NCBI GenBank assembly: GCA_030272585.1
Contig: BSYQ01000009.1
Location: 2,232,001 to 2,296,000, forward strand
From: Bryopsis sp. KO-2023
Lineage: Eukaryota; Chlorophyta; Ulvophyceae; Bryopsidales; Bryopsidaceae
Length of the DNA stretch: 64,000 nucleotides
Direction: 5' to 3'
The number at the start of each line of letters is the position of its first letter. The stretch's first letter is position 1. Positions 30,079 to 39,545 of this stretch are shown piece by piece. The position numbers were made by a program, and so were the translations under genes. The notes beneath the pieces are model-generated. The model ran no database searches. It was not told where the DNA came from and saw only the letters and a list, made by a program, of their open reading frames with translations.

Positions 30079-33000
30079 AGGAGACTTCACTCCATGCGGC
30101 CAGAAGAAAAAGAGCCAGACGCCGAAGATATAGACATCGCAGACGTCAGAAGCTCCGGGAGTCACGAGCAAGAGAACGAGAGGGGAATAAAAAGACCGAG
30201 AAAGAGTCAAAAAGAAATCCCGCCCAGAGGGCTGAAAATCCGCTGATGAGTACAAAACTTGGTGACAAAGAGCGGATGGATGATTCAAGTACGGTCATCC
30301 TAAGCACTTCCGGCAGAGAGTTGGCGGAAAGTGTTGGTTCAGTACATGAAGACTCTGGAAGTTCCTCCGGAGATAGCAACCTGGAATCTGTCCCGCCTTG
30401 TGGAGAGAAACAGGCTTCGGAAGGAAGTGTAAAAAGTTTAGACCGGACCAGCCCAAGGGTTCCGTCTGACGCCGATGCAAGGGAGGCATCGGACAGAAAG
30501 AAACAACCAGGGGTTGAAGGTGGGGATTACCTTCAAGACAGTTTTAACCCGCTGGTAAATAATCACCACCTTAAGTTCATGGGATATGAGCTTAAGGGGC
30601 GGATAGGGGGAGTTTCAATCTCCGCTTATTTGGACTGTGGAGCTACGGAAAATTATGTAGCGCAGAAACTTGTGGATCGTTTGGGGTTAGAGTTCTCCTC
30701 GTGTAATAAGACCGTTTCATTAGCCAACGGGTCTGTTTGCAATGTGGACAAACGATGCGGAAACATCAACATGCAGTTGGGCGGATACAAAACCCAGTTT
30801 TCTGCGGATGTTTTTCCTCATCTCACGTATGACATCGTGTTAGGGTTACCGTGGCTCATCGCCAATAACCCGTCCATAGACTTTGCACAGGGAACTATCA
30901 ACATTCGCCAAGGTCAAGGTTGGATAACAGTACCGGTAAAGGAAAGACCGACTGATTATCTTCAACTTGCGAATGAAACCACACCTCTCATCACCCACAA
31001 GAAGATATTCCGCTACATCAAGAAGCAAACTGAAGCCACAGATAGTTTGGCTTACTTGGTGGTGGTGCGTGAATCTGACCCCACGGATAGCAATCACTTG
31101 ATGCAATATCCGTATGAGGGGGTAACCGTTGATAGCCTTCAAACTTCAGCGGGCACCAACACACCACAAGAGACGGAGGTACCGAAGTTGCTGCATGATC
31201 AGATGCACCCGGATATCCGCTCTGTGGTGGAGGAATATAGCCACATTTTTCCAAAAGATCTCCCGCCTGGCATACCTCCCGTCCGCAAGGGTCATGAATT
31301 TAAGATCGACCTTGAGGATGAGAGTATGAGCCCAATCCACCGTCCCCTGTACAAACTTTCTCCGGCTGAATTGGATGAAGTTCGGACACAAGTGGATTAT
31401 CTCCTCGAGCAACGGAAGATTAGGCCGTCAGAGAGTCCCTGGGGAGCTCCCATACTCTTTGTCCCTAAGAAAGACGGCGGACTGCGGATGTGTGTTGATT
31501 ACAGATGGATCAACCACTACACCATTAAAAACCGCTATCCACTTCCGCTCCCCGAAGAGTTAATGGACCGGCTCGCGAAAGCAAAGATCTACACCAAGAT
31601 CGACCTCCGCTCGGGCTACTGGCAATTTCCAGTCCGGCCAAAGGATACCCCAAAAACTGCATTCCGCACACGATACGGGCATTTCGAGTTCCTCGTTTGT
31701 CCCTTCGGAATGTCCAACTGTCCGGCCCAGTTTCAAACTATGGTGCAGGATTTGTTGGGGGAGTTTTTGGACCACTTTGTGGTTGTTTTCATTGACGACA
31801 TTCTGGTGTTTTCCAATTCAGTGGAAGAACATGTCGATCATTTGAAACAGGTATTCGAGCGGTTACACAAACACAAGCTCTACGCGGAAGCGAGCAAGTG
31901 TGAAGTGGGGGTCAGCGAGACCGATTATCTGGGATATCATTTGTCAGGAAAAGGCCTGCAACCAATGAGTGATAAAGTGCGGGCTATTCAAGAATGGAAG
32001 GAGTTGAGCTCAGTTGGGGATGTGCGAAGTTTTCTGGGCATGGTATCTTACTATCGTAAGTTTATACCAGAGTTTGCGCGGATTGCAGGACCCTTACATG
32101 ATCTGATCAAAAAGAATCATGTGTGGACATGGGGGCCTATTCAGCGCGAAGCCTTCAGCAAACTCAAGCAAAAGATCACCCGCACCCCCATACTTCTCCT
32201 ACCCGATCCGCTTCTTAGGTACACCGTAATAACGGACGCATCAGGAACTGCATATGGAGCAGTTCTGTGTCAGGACCATGGAAAGGGGCTACAGCCAATA
32301 GCCTACCTTTCAAGACGATTAAAACCAGCTGAGACACGATATTCCGCATATGAGCGGGAGCTGGGGGCTGTAGCATATGCGCTCAGCCAATGGCGGCATT
32401 ACCTCGAAGGAGCGCCTGGGGAGGTTACGGTTCTGACAGACCATCAGCCGATAACCCACTTCATGACCCAAGCTAAAATGTCGCGGACACAATCCCGATG
32501 GTACACGTCAGGGTATTTTGATTCCATAGATCCAAAAATCGTCTATGTGCCTGGTAAAGCCAATGTACTGGCGGATGCGTTATCCCGAAGCCTTCCTGAT
32601 TCACAGGATCAACTTCATGCTTTGTCCGCCTGGGTGGTGGATGAAGCGGATGCATGGAAGACCGCTATTGCAGCAGATCAAAAACTGCAAGCGGAAGTCG
32701 CGAAAATCCAAGAGGGTAAACCCACGAAACTTTCGTTCGAGGATGGCTGGTTGTACTATCAAGCAACTCCCACCTCAGACAAAGTACTAGTGGTTCCAAA
32801 TGGATACCGGAAAAAGGTTATGGGGGAGTTCCATGATGTTCCGAGCGCTGGACACGCAGGTGCCGCCCGGACATCGGATGTGCTACAGCGATACTACTGG
32901 TGGAAAGGAGTTGGAAAGGATGTCCAAGCATATGTGCGGACATGTCCTGTCTGTCAGCGGACAAAAGCTGATACGACGAAGCAGAAAGGGCTTCTGCATC

Positions 33001-34163
33001 CACTCCCGATACCGACAACAAAGTGGGAACAGATCACCACTGACCTCGTGACTGATTTACCAAAGTCACGTGGGTTCACCGCCATCGCGGTATTTGTTGA
33101 TCGGTTAACCAAGTACGTTCGCTTCGCACCCTGCACTAAGGAAATAACCGCCCCGGAATATGCTAAGTTGTTTGTGGACAAAATATACAAACACTATGGC
33201 CTCCCCAAAGTGATAATTTCCGATCGAGACCCCAGATTCACAAGTTCCTTCTGGCGGTCTTTATTTTCACTTCTGGGAACCCAACTCCGAATGAGCACAG
33301 CCTACCACCCACAAACAGATGGGCAGTCAGAGGTTACTATTCGGGTGTTGGAAGACTTTTTGCGGCCTTATGTGGAGCGGTATCCAGACCGCTGGGTTGA
33401 TTTCTTGGCGACAGCGGAATTTGCTGCCAACAACTCCCGCAATGTGTCAACCGGCTATGCCCCAGCACACTTGTTGTATGGGCAGCATATGGGACAAATT
33501 ACCGTGCAGAAAAAGTTAACGGCGAAAGAAGAGTCCGAAATGGCAACCGAAATGGTGAAACGAATGGACGAGCAACTGCAGCAGGCAAAGCAGCAGTATG
33601 CAACCGCACAAGAGCGGATGTGTGTCCAAGCGAACAAACGGCGGCGGGAAGTAATCTTCAAAGAAGGGGATGAAGTTTTGGTGCGGAGTACATTTATTCC
33701 GCTGCAATCCTTACAAAAGATCCCACCAAAAATCCGCCGGAGGTTTGTCGGGCCATTCAAAGTGGACAAAGCGATATCCACAGTCGCTTATCGCCTGCAA
33801 CTACCACCCCATTGGACTATTCATTCTACCTTCCATGTCTCCAAGCTGAAGGCATACAACCGCTTGTCAGAAGATGATGAGCGGGAGGTGGAACCTCCCG
33901 AAGGGGAGTTGGTGGATGGCGCCATTGAATATGAGGTCGAGCGTATTCTGCGGGATCGAGGCACACCCAACCGTCGGGAGTACTTGATTCTGTGGAAGGG
34001 CTATGATTTGATGGAAGCCACCTGGGAGCCAGAAACCCACCTGGCCAATGCCAGCGATATCTTGGCAGAGTATCTCAGAAACCGCACGCGCTTGCCGACC
34101 AAAGAAGAAATCCGCTCTAAGCGGGAAGAAAGGCGGACAAGGCGGCGGAAACAACCTCTTTAG
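30054..34163 (+). CDS. pol: P2 Pol, 1,369 aa (protease, RT, RNase H, integrase, chromodomain)
   Basis: Pol is in the -1 frame relative to gag. An ATG at 30,054 lies 25 nt before the gag stop, so either reinitiation or -1 frameshifting could express it. It begins with a very basic Arg-rich segment. Protease has DCGAT (Cys in place of the usual Ser/Thr after the catalytic Asp). RT has [16 protein letters not shown] and FIDDIL; RNase H has TDASG and ALSRS. Integrase has an HHCC domain and ISDRDPRF ... HPQTDGQSE. A chromodomain is near the C-terminus (ERILRDRGTPNRREYLILWKGYD). The frame is open throughout. Confidence 0.95.
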   Translation: MAKRSRRIEETSLHAARRKRARRRRYRHRRRQKLRESRAREREGNKKTEKESKRNPAQRAENPLMSTKLGDKERMDDSSTVILSTSGRELAESVGSVHEDSGSSSGDSNLESVPPCGEKQASEGSVKSLDRTSPRVPSDADAREASDRKKQPGVEGGDYLQDSFNPLVNNHHLKFMGYELKGRIGGVSISAYLDCGATENYVAQKLVDRLGLEFSSCNKTVSLANGSVCNVDKRCGNINMQLGGYKTQFSADVFPHLTYDIVLGLPWLIANNPSIDFAQGTINIRQGQGWITVPVKERPTDYLQLANETTPLITHKKIFRYIKKQTEATDSLAYLVVVRESDPTDSNHLMQYPYEGVTVDSLQTSAGTNTPQETEVPKLLHDQMHPDIRSVVEEYSHIFPKDLPPGIPPVRKGHEFKIDLEDESMSPIHRPLYKLSPAELDEVRTQVDYLLEQRKIRPSESPWGAPILFVPKKDGGLRMCVDYRWINHYTIKNRYPLPLPEELMDRLAKAKIYTKIDLRSGYWQFPVRPKDTPKTAFRTRYGHFEFLVCPFGMSNCPAQFQTMVQDLLGEFLDHFVVVFIDDILVFSNSVEEHVDHLKQVFERLHKHKLYAEASKCEVGVSETDYLGYHLSGKGLQPMSDKVRAIQEWKELSSVGDVRSFLGMVSYYRKFIPEFARIAGPLHDLIKKNHVWTWGPIQREAFSKLKQKITRTPILLLPDPLLRYTVITDASGTAYGAVLCQDHGKGLQPIAYLSRRLKPAETRYSAYERELGAVAYALSQWRHYLEGAPGEVTVLTDHQPITHFMTQAKMSRTQSRWYTSGYFDSIDPKIVYVPGKANVLADALSRSLPDSQDQLHALSAWVVDEADAWKTAIAADQKLQAEVAKIQEGKPTKLSFEDGWLYYQATPTSDKVLVVPNGYRKKVMGEFHDVPSAGHAGAARTSDVLQRYYWWKGVGKDVQAYVRTCPVCQRTKADTTKQKGLLHPLPIPTTKWEQITTDLVTDLPKSRGFTAIAVFVDRLTKYVRFAPCTKEITAPEYAKLFVDKIYKHYGLPKVIISDRDPRFTSSFWRSLFSLLGTQLRMSTAYHPQTDGQSEVTIRVLEDFLRPYVERYPDRWVDFLATAEFAANNSRNVSTGYAPAHLLYGQHMGQITVQKKLTAKEESEMATEMVKRMDEQLQQAKQQYATAQERMCVQANKRRREVIFKEGDEVLVRSTFIPLQSLQKIPPKIRRRFVGPFKVDKAISTVAYRLQLPPHWTIHSTFHVSKLKAYNRLSEDDEREVEPPEGELVDGAIEYEVERILRDRGTPNRREYLILWKGYDLMEATWEPETHLANASDILAEYLRNRTRLPTKEEIRSKREERRTRRRKQPL

Positions 34164-34484
34164 ATGATACAGGTTGATATGGGGAAGGGAACGATGGTTG
34201 ATGTGTTGGTATCAGTTCACCCATAATCAAATACATCTAAGAGCGAGCTACAGAGAGCTGAGTCAAGATAGCGAGGGTAATATCAAAGCGGGCTAGAACC
34301 TTGGATGAGACGACACTCAATAGAGGAAGTCTTCCATCAGTGACAAGTGAGTGACTCTATCACTTGTATAAACTAGCTAGGCTGCAACCCTCCAGCCCTA
34401 TTTCGTCAAAAGTTTACGCCGAGCACACTGAACCTTCAGAAGCAACCGCCACCAGAGCAAAACATTAAAAGCATTTGCATAAAA
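34164..34484 (+). other. P2 spacer between pol and ORF3
   Basis: 321 bp with stops in all forward frames. It may hold a promoter or splice acceptor for ORF3, but I see no clear motif. Confidence 0.4.
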
Positions 34485-36368
34485 ATGTCTGGAACATCCG
34501 AGCATTTGGAGCGACTCCGTCAGCAGAGGAATGAGTGGAAAGCAAAGGCAGAGGCCTTGGAAACGGAGCTCGCGGAAGCCTTAGAATCTGGAACTGAGGC
34601 GGTGGAATCACATGCAAATGTGGCGGCGGATTACGAAAAGTTACACAAGAAGCTTCAGGAGGGTGTGACAAAAAGAGATGAGCAGGAGGCGGAAATTTGT
34701 GAGCTGGCGGCGGAACTCCGGGAAACAAAAGAGGAAAGGGCGGCGGAAAAAACTAAGCTGGAGGCGGATTGGACCAATCGATACCGGGCTCTTCAACAGC
34801 AGTTGAGTGATGCTCAAGTGAAAGCCCGCGGTGCGGAAGCGGAACTCAAGACTATCAAAAGAGAGTTATCCGCGCAAGAGGAAGAAAATTCCGCAAAGGA
34901 TCAAGTAATTTCCGCGCGGAATCAAGAAATTTCCGCGAAAGCCAAGGAAATTACCCAGCTGACCACCGATCTGGCCCTGTCCCGGAAAACAGCCACCAAA
35001 GCTCAGGCGGATACCGAATGGTATCACAAGGAGAATAAGCAGCTCATCAGTGAGGCGGAGAAACGCTACCGCAACCTCGTCACGGTCCAAAAAGAGTTGG
35101 CAGCCACAAAAGCCGCTCTCGCCAAGGCGGAAAAGGGAGACGACTTCTGCAGCAGCACGACCGCCCGGGTGTTGATGTCAGAACTCGTCGCGTCCAAAGT
35201 TGAGGTCAACCGGCTTCGGGCCAACCTCATGGACATCCCGCAGTCACTCGCGAGCTTCTCACACGGACTCGTGGGAGTACGGCTGGACACCGCGAAGGCG
35301 CAGGCGCAGTTGGTGCGTGACGGCCGGATAAAAGATCAGGTCGACATGCATAAGGTCAAGGAGATCACCATCACGAATGTGGACCTTACCAAAGCGCACA
35401 ATTTGGACCAAGTGAACGACTGGTTGAGCCGGATAAACGGGGCAGCGGAAAATATCTCAAAGCAGTTGGCGAAACCACCCCAGAGTTCCCTTGACGATGA
35501 CGACAACGAAGACGTCATAGCGGAAGAACCGACAGGTTCAAAACCACCGCTGAGCGCGGAGGACGCACAAACAAAAGCACTCGTCAAAGCAGCAATGCTC
35601 AAAGCACTTGCGGAGAAAAAGAAAGCAGCCGCGGAGAAAAAGGCGGCCGCGGAAAAACAACAGGCGGACGCGGAGAAAACACATGCGGAGAAAAAGGCGG
35701 CTGCGGAAAAACAAAAGGCGGACGCGGAGAAAACACATGCGGACGCGGGAAAACAAAAGAAGGCGGACGCGGAGAAAAAGACAACCGCTGAAACCAAGCA
35801 AGGGGAGCCGTCGACTCAGGCGGATGCGGAAAAAGTGAAGGAAGCGGAAAAAAAGGGCGCGGAGAAAAAGGGCGCGGAGAAAAGCACCAAGCGGGGGAAG
35901 AAACGCACACGCGCGAAGGACGCGAAAGAGTTGCGTGCAGCGCTCAAGAAGATCAAAGGCACGCACGATCCAGCACTCGCGGGAACGAAGTGCTATTACT
36001 GCGCGGGAACGCAACATGGTGTCGGGGTAAAAACCAGTTGTGGGGCACACTACGTTTGCCCTACACACTGGCCCCATCATCATGTAATGGATCGGGTCAT
36101 CAATCGGTGGCTCGCGGATAAAACTATCCGGCCGCTCGATATGACCGCGGAGCATCTTCGCCTCGGGAAACGTGCAGAGGATTTTCTTCCGCTCCCATCG
36201 CTTCCATCCCCGGATACCACTGATCAGCTCACCTTACCATGTCAGGTGTGTCGGGTCAAATCCGCAGCCTTCCCTTCAAAAACCGGTGTCAAGGAGCTTG
36301 GATCCCGGCTGACATACATCCTACGAACGATGTGGGATCTCGAGGGCTTGGACTCGGAGACAGAGTGA
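34485..36368 (+). CDS. P2 ORF3: coiled-coil protein with Cys/His zinc-binding-like domain, 627 aa
   Basis: The ATG at 34,485 begins MSGTSEHLERL. Residues about 5-240 are coiled coil. About 370-470 is a Lys/Ala/Glu repeat (units like KKAAAEKQ and KADAEKTHA), then a basic patch (KRGKKRTRAK). The C-terminal domain has CYYC, then C-x2-H-x2-C after exactly 12 residues, and later CQVC. This C-x2-C-x12-C-x2-H-x2-C ... C-x2-C order matches O1 ORF3 and nearly matches M2 ORF3, although the rest of the sequence differs widely. It lies downstream of pol and before the polypurine tract. It is not part of the standard Ty3/gypsy gene set and I recognise no named family. Confidence 0.8.
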   Translation: MSGTSEHLERLRQQRNEWKAKAEALETELAEALESGTEAVESHANVAADYEKLHKKLQEGVTKRDEQEAEICELAAELRETKEERAAEKTKLEADWTNRYRALQQQLSDAQVKARGAEAELKTIKRELSAQEEENSAKDQVISARNQEISAKAKEITQLTTDLALSRKTATKAQADTEWYHKENKQLISEAEKRYRNLVTVQKELAATKAALAKAEKGDDFCSSTTARVLMSELVASKVEVNRLRANLMDIPQSLASFSHGLVGVRLDTAKAQAQLVRDGRIKDQVDMHKVKEITITNVDLTKAHNLDQVNDWLSRINGAAENISKQLAKPPQSSLDDDDNEDVIAEEPTGSKPPLSAEDAQTKALVKAAMLKALAEKKKAAAEKKAAAEKQQADAEKTHAEKKAAAEKQKADAEKTHADAGKQKKADAEKKTTAETKQGEPSTQADAEKVKEAEKKGAEKKGAEKSTKRGKKRTRAKDAKELRAALKKIKGTHDPALAGTKCYYCAGTQHGVGVKTSCGAHYVCPTHWPHHHVMDRVINRWLADKTIRPLDMTAEHLRLGKRAEDFLPLPSLPSPDTTDQLTLPCQVCRVKSAAFPSKTGVKELGSRLTYILRTMWDLEGLDSETE

Positions 36369-36518
36369 GCGAGAGCGGAGCCAGAGCCAGAGAGTCAGAG
36401 CCGGACAGAGACAGTTTTTCCTTGGGGGTTTTCTTTTCTTTTCTTTTCTTTTATTTTTCTTTCTTTTTGGGTTCTTCTACGGGTGTGGACACCCTTTGGG
36501 GGGGGGGGGGGGAGTAGT

Positions 36519-36693
36519 TGATACGTTGTCGCACTCATTTTGCAGTACGAGTGTGTAGTACGGGTTAGTACGGGTTCTAGGGGGTTAAGTTCAGAGAGAA
36601 CACCTTGTAAAATTAATTCTCTGGTTTGTGAAAGTGTGTGACCCCAGTCTCAGACTCAGCAACGACTTCACTAAAACCTACAGGGGCCTAACA
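36519..36693 (+). repeat. P2 3' LTR
   Basis: 175 bp, identical by eye to the 5' LTR. It is preceded by a CTTTT-rich tract and the G-run polypurine tract. Confidence 0.95.
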
Positions 36694-36984
36694 GCCTAAG
36701 AGGGCCTGGACCAATCGGAACACCTGACCGAAACTGGTCTAACAGTCCTCGCAAAGTCATCAGTGTCTCCGTGTACTGAGCGAGTTTGGAGACATTCATC
36801 CGAGCTTCCCTGCCTGCTCTTGTGTTCATCCGGAACTCTCCCACAAGCAGACGGTGTCGCAGTTCCTCCTCATATTCCTCCATATCCACCAGTAGCTCCA
36901 GCAAAACAGCGATGATGTGCGCAAGGGCGGCGGCTTGGGTTGCATCCATTTCTTTCCTCTCCTCTTCAAACTTCTAATTCCCGT

Positions 36985-37749
36985 TTACTGAACTCTGCTC
37001 TGTTCTCTGAGAAACTTATCTCGATCTACTTCTTCCCTGCCTGCTTCTCCCTTAAGAATCCTAAGCAGGACTTGTTTCCTCCCAGAGGCCCTTTCCTCTA
37101 CAGGAGGTTTCTTGGATTTAACCTTTATCTTTTCTATCCCCCGTCCTGTGCCTCCTGTTCGACTCTGTCCCAGAAATTCCACCAAACCTTGCCATCCACT
37201 AGTCCTCCCCTAGACTAGTCTTTCTCCTATTCCTAGACCCTACTAATTCAACTTCCTCCCCAGAGGCAGATGATCTGACACTGTAGGCAGACCCTACTAA
37301 TTCAACTTCCTCCCCAGAGGCAGATGATCTGACACTGTAGGCAGACCCTGTGCCTCCTTTTTCTTTTCTCTATTCATAACTAGTCTAGACAATGCATCTG
37401 CATTGACATGAAACTTCCCAGGTCTATGGACCACCTTAATTTTATACCCCTGTAACTCTATGACCCACCTGGCCATCATATTGCTCAGGTGTCTAGAACC
37501 CATTAGCCAGAACAAGGCTCCACAGTCAGTAAAGACAGTAAACTCCCTCCCTGTCAGATAATAACTAAATTTCCGGATAGTCTTAATTACAGCCATGGCC
37601 TCCCCCTGGCTAGGGGCATACCTAGCTTCTGATTGACTATTCTTTTTGGAGAAATAAGCTATTACCTTCTCCTGTCCTTCCTGAACCTGGCCCAGTATTC
37701 CAGCTATAGCATACTGACTCCAATCGGTGCACACGAACACCTCCCCTTC
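36985..37749 (-). pseudogene. O1 RNase H fragment and linker (cut by M2)
   Basis: Beginning at the M2 LTR edge (37,749) the frame encodes VFVCTDWSQYAI, SKKNSQSEARY, FTVFTDCGAL and NADALSRL, a Ty3/gypsy RNase H. The frame stops at 37,297 just after a 54-bp direct duplication (37,234-37,341), and a basic linker frame continues to 36,985. The N-terminal part of RNase H and the whole reverse transcriptase are absent from both sides of M2. Confidence 0.8.
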
Positions 37750-38320
37750 TGAAACGGATTTGTTTCCTGAGGCTGAATACTTCCAGCCGCCACTTAACCC
37801 GTTCTTCACACACGTTGGGAGACGACCAGAACTTCTGTAAGAAAGGTCTGGGACACGAGAGTATACAACTGAATCTTATTTCAACAAGCTTGTTCTTTAC
37901 AACGATCCCCAGCCTTTTATACTCTCAGCCCAGAGCTTCTAGAAAACTCCCAGCCCATCTCCTAACCTTACAAATACTAGCTATCATCTAGCTCTCCTCA
38001 AAACGTCTCTATCATTTCTCAGCTCAGCCCTTCTAGCCAGAGCTCCGACTAACCCTTTATAACCCTTGATAACCTCTAGACTAAGGACCCAGACTGAAGC
38101 TCCTTCCAGTCTGACTCCCGACTCTCTACCCAAACTCTCAGCCATCTGAGACCTGACACTGAATATACTGAACCTGGTTCGAACTCTTTTCACTACGTTT
38201 CAGCCTCTCATTGAGCATCACGTAACTACCCCATTCCAGTCAGTCCGCGACTACCTGGAACTCTCAGACTGTAACCTCTGTTTTCCGCCTAGATCTTCGC
38301 CTACTAAGTCAGCCGTTTCA
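37750..38320 (-). repeat. M2 3' LTR
   Basis: 571 bp with 8-bp inverted ends TGAAACGG/CCGTTTCA. It lies against the O1 RNase H fragment on its left. Confidence 0.9.
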
Positions 38321-38334
38321 CTCCTCCCCCCTTA

Positions 38335-38830
38335 GAGAGAGATCGCTGACCCAGCGATGTTCTGTACACTAAGTTCGTATTGCACGACTCACCAGAACTG
38401 CCAAGTTAACTAACTCGCTTATTCTGAGAATACCTCTGATATAGCTGTAAGCAATATTCTCCGACGTTTTCCGTAACAACTTCCCGATTGCGACTTGAGC
38501 TGAATGTTGGTTTCTGCTTATGGTTACTTCTGCCGCTGTGACATCCCATCCCAGCCCGTTCACACATAAACCCAACCCTGTTCAATAGACTTCACAGCCC
38601 ACACTGGAAATCACACAGTCTCAGCTCTAGTCAAACTGTAATTCTCACAAGTGTTTTTACACACTCAGTATGTTAATTGTTTTCCAGAAATTCCCTCTAC
38701 CCTCACTTGATCCATTCACTGTTCTTTTCCTTTTTCTTCCAAAAACAAAATAAAATTCAAACACCCAATTACCAACAGAAAATCATATTTCACTCTTGAT
38801 CCTATATTTTTTTATTTTTTTTTTTTCAAC
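38335..38830 (-). other. M2 3' untranslated region
   Basis: AT-rich sequence with a poly-T tract near 38,808-38,826, between the ORF3 stop and the polypurine tract. No ORF of note. Confidence 0.5.
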
Positions 38831-39163
38831 TCAGGCTTTTCTGAGTTTCACATTTCTGGATCCCCCTGAACTTCCAGGAGGTTTCCTTTTCTTTCCTTCT
38901 GGTCCACTGTCTCCGCCTGGCTCATTGACGACCCAATCCCCATCGTAGTCCGTTGGTTCTGCATCGTCTTCGGCTGCCTCGAATTTTCTCAGGGGGCCCA
39001 CGGTCCGCTTGGCCTTTAAATACACTCCCCGAGTATAATCCGCCCCCAACTTGAAACCCAAGGCGCAGAGTTTGCAGGTTTCCGAGTGTAGCACCATTGG
39101 TGGCCCTGTTTCAGCTGGTACCCACATTCTCCGCCAGTCTCGTTTTTCCTCATCGACTTCCAG

Positions 39164-39399
39164 TGTTACAAAAACCTCCCAGAACCCTCCCTCGAAGCCT
39201 CCTTAACCCATCAAACCCCCACTCATTGATGGGACCCTTGACTAATGTCATTAGGGCGAGGCACCAGGGTTCTTGAGCTATAGGATCTCCTATTGGGATC
39301 CTATGGACCTTAAGCTCTGACTAGGCTATCACTAGTGCCCATAGCTAGTCTGTAGCTCTAGCTAGTGCTTACTAGACATCTCGGTGATCACTTGTAACA
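39164..39399 (-). repeat. M3 3' LTR
   Basis: 236 bp; it contains an 8-bp inverted repeat ATAGGATC/GATCCTAT and several CTAGC-rich motifs. The 147 bp between it and the polyprotein stop hold no ORF. Confidence 0.9.
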
Positions 39400-39545
39400 G
39401 TGCCCCCTCCTTAGATGTGAAGCCGCCTCGGGTTCACTAGGAATCAAATGCATGATAGGCATCATACAAATGATAGTGTCTAGTAGTTACACTATTTTAA
39501 GAGAGGAGATCATCATCATCCAGTGGCCAACTGTGATATGATGTC

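Larger units (their letters stand above)
26421..36693 (+). mobile_element. P2: Ty3/gypsy chromovirus with ORF3, full length
   Basis: The element is 10,273 bp with two 175-bp LTRs (26,421-26,595 and 36,519-36,693) that are identical by eye, TGATACGTTG ... GGCCTAACA. The target-site duplication is GCCTA (26,416-26,420 and 36,694-36,698). The primer-binding site TGGTTTCGGAGC is at 26,598-26,609. The polypurine tract is a run of about 15 G (36,498-36,512). Gag, Pol and ORF3 are all open, so it may be competent. The LTRs are very short for an element of this size. Confidence 0.95.
26162..36949 (-). pseudogene. O1 accessory ORF, split by P2 (36,699-36,949 and 26,162-26,420)
   Basis: The ATG at 36,949 opens a frame starting MDATQAAALAHIIAVLLELL. 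It is helical and Leu/Glu-rich, and after the P2 insertion (TSD GCCTA) it continues in a Gly/Pro-rich, acidic segment that stops at TAA 26,162-26,164. Together this is about 165 codons. It lies between RNase H and integrase of O1, an unusual place for a separate gene. It could be a Gag-like or adaptor protein. I recognise no family. Confidence 0.45.

Noticed and set aside
37984..38193. 69-codon ORF found identically at 51,710-51,919
   Set aside because: It lies inside the M2 LTRs and recurs because the LTRs are identical; no evidence that it is translated. ORFs inside the O1 and P1 LTRs were rejected for the same reason.
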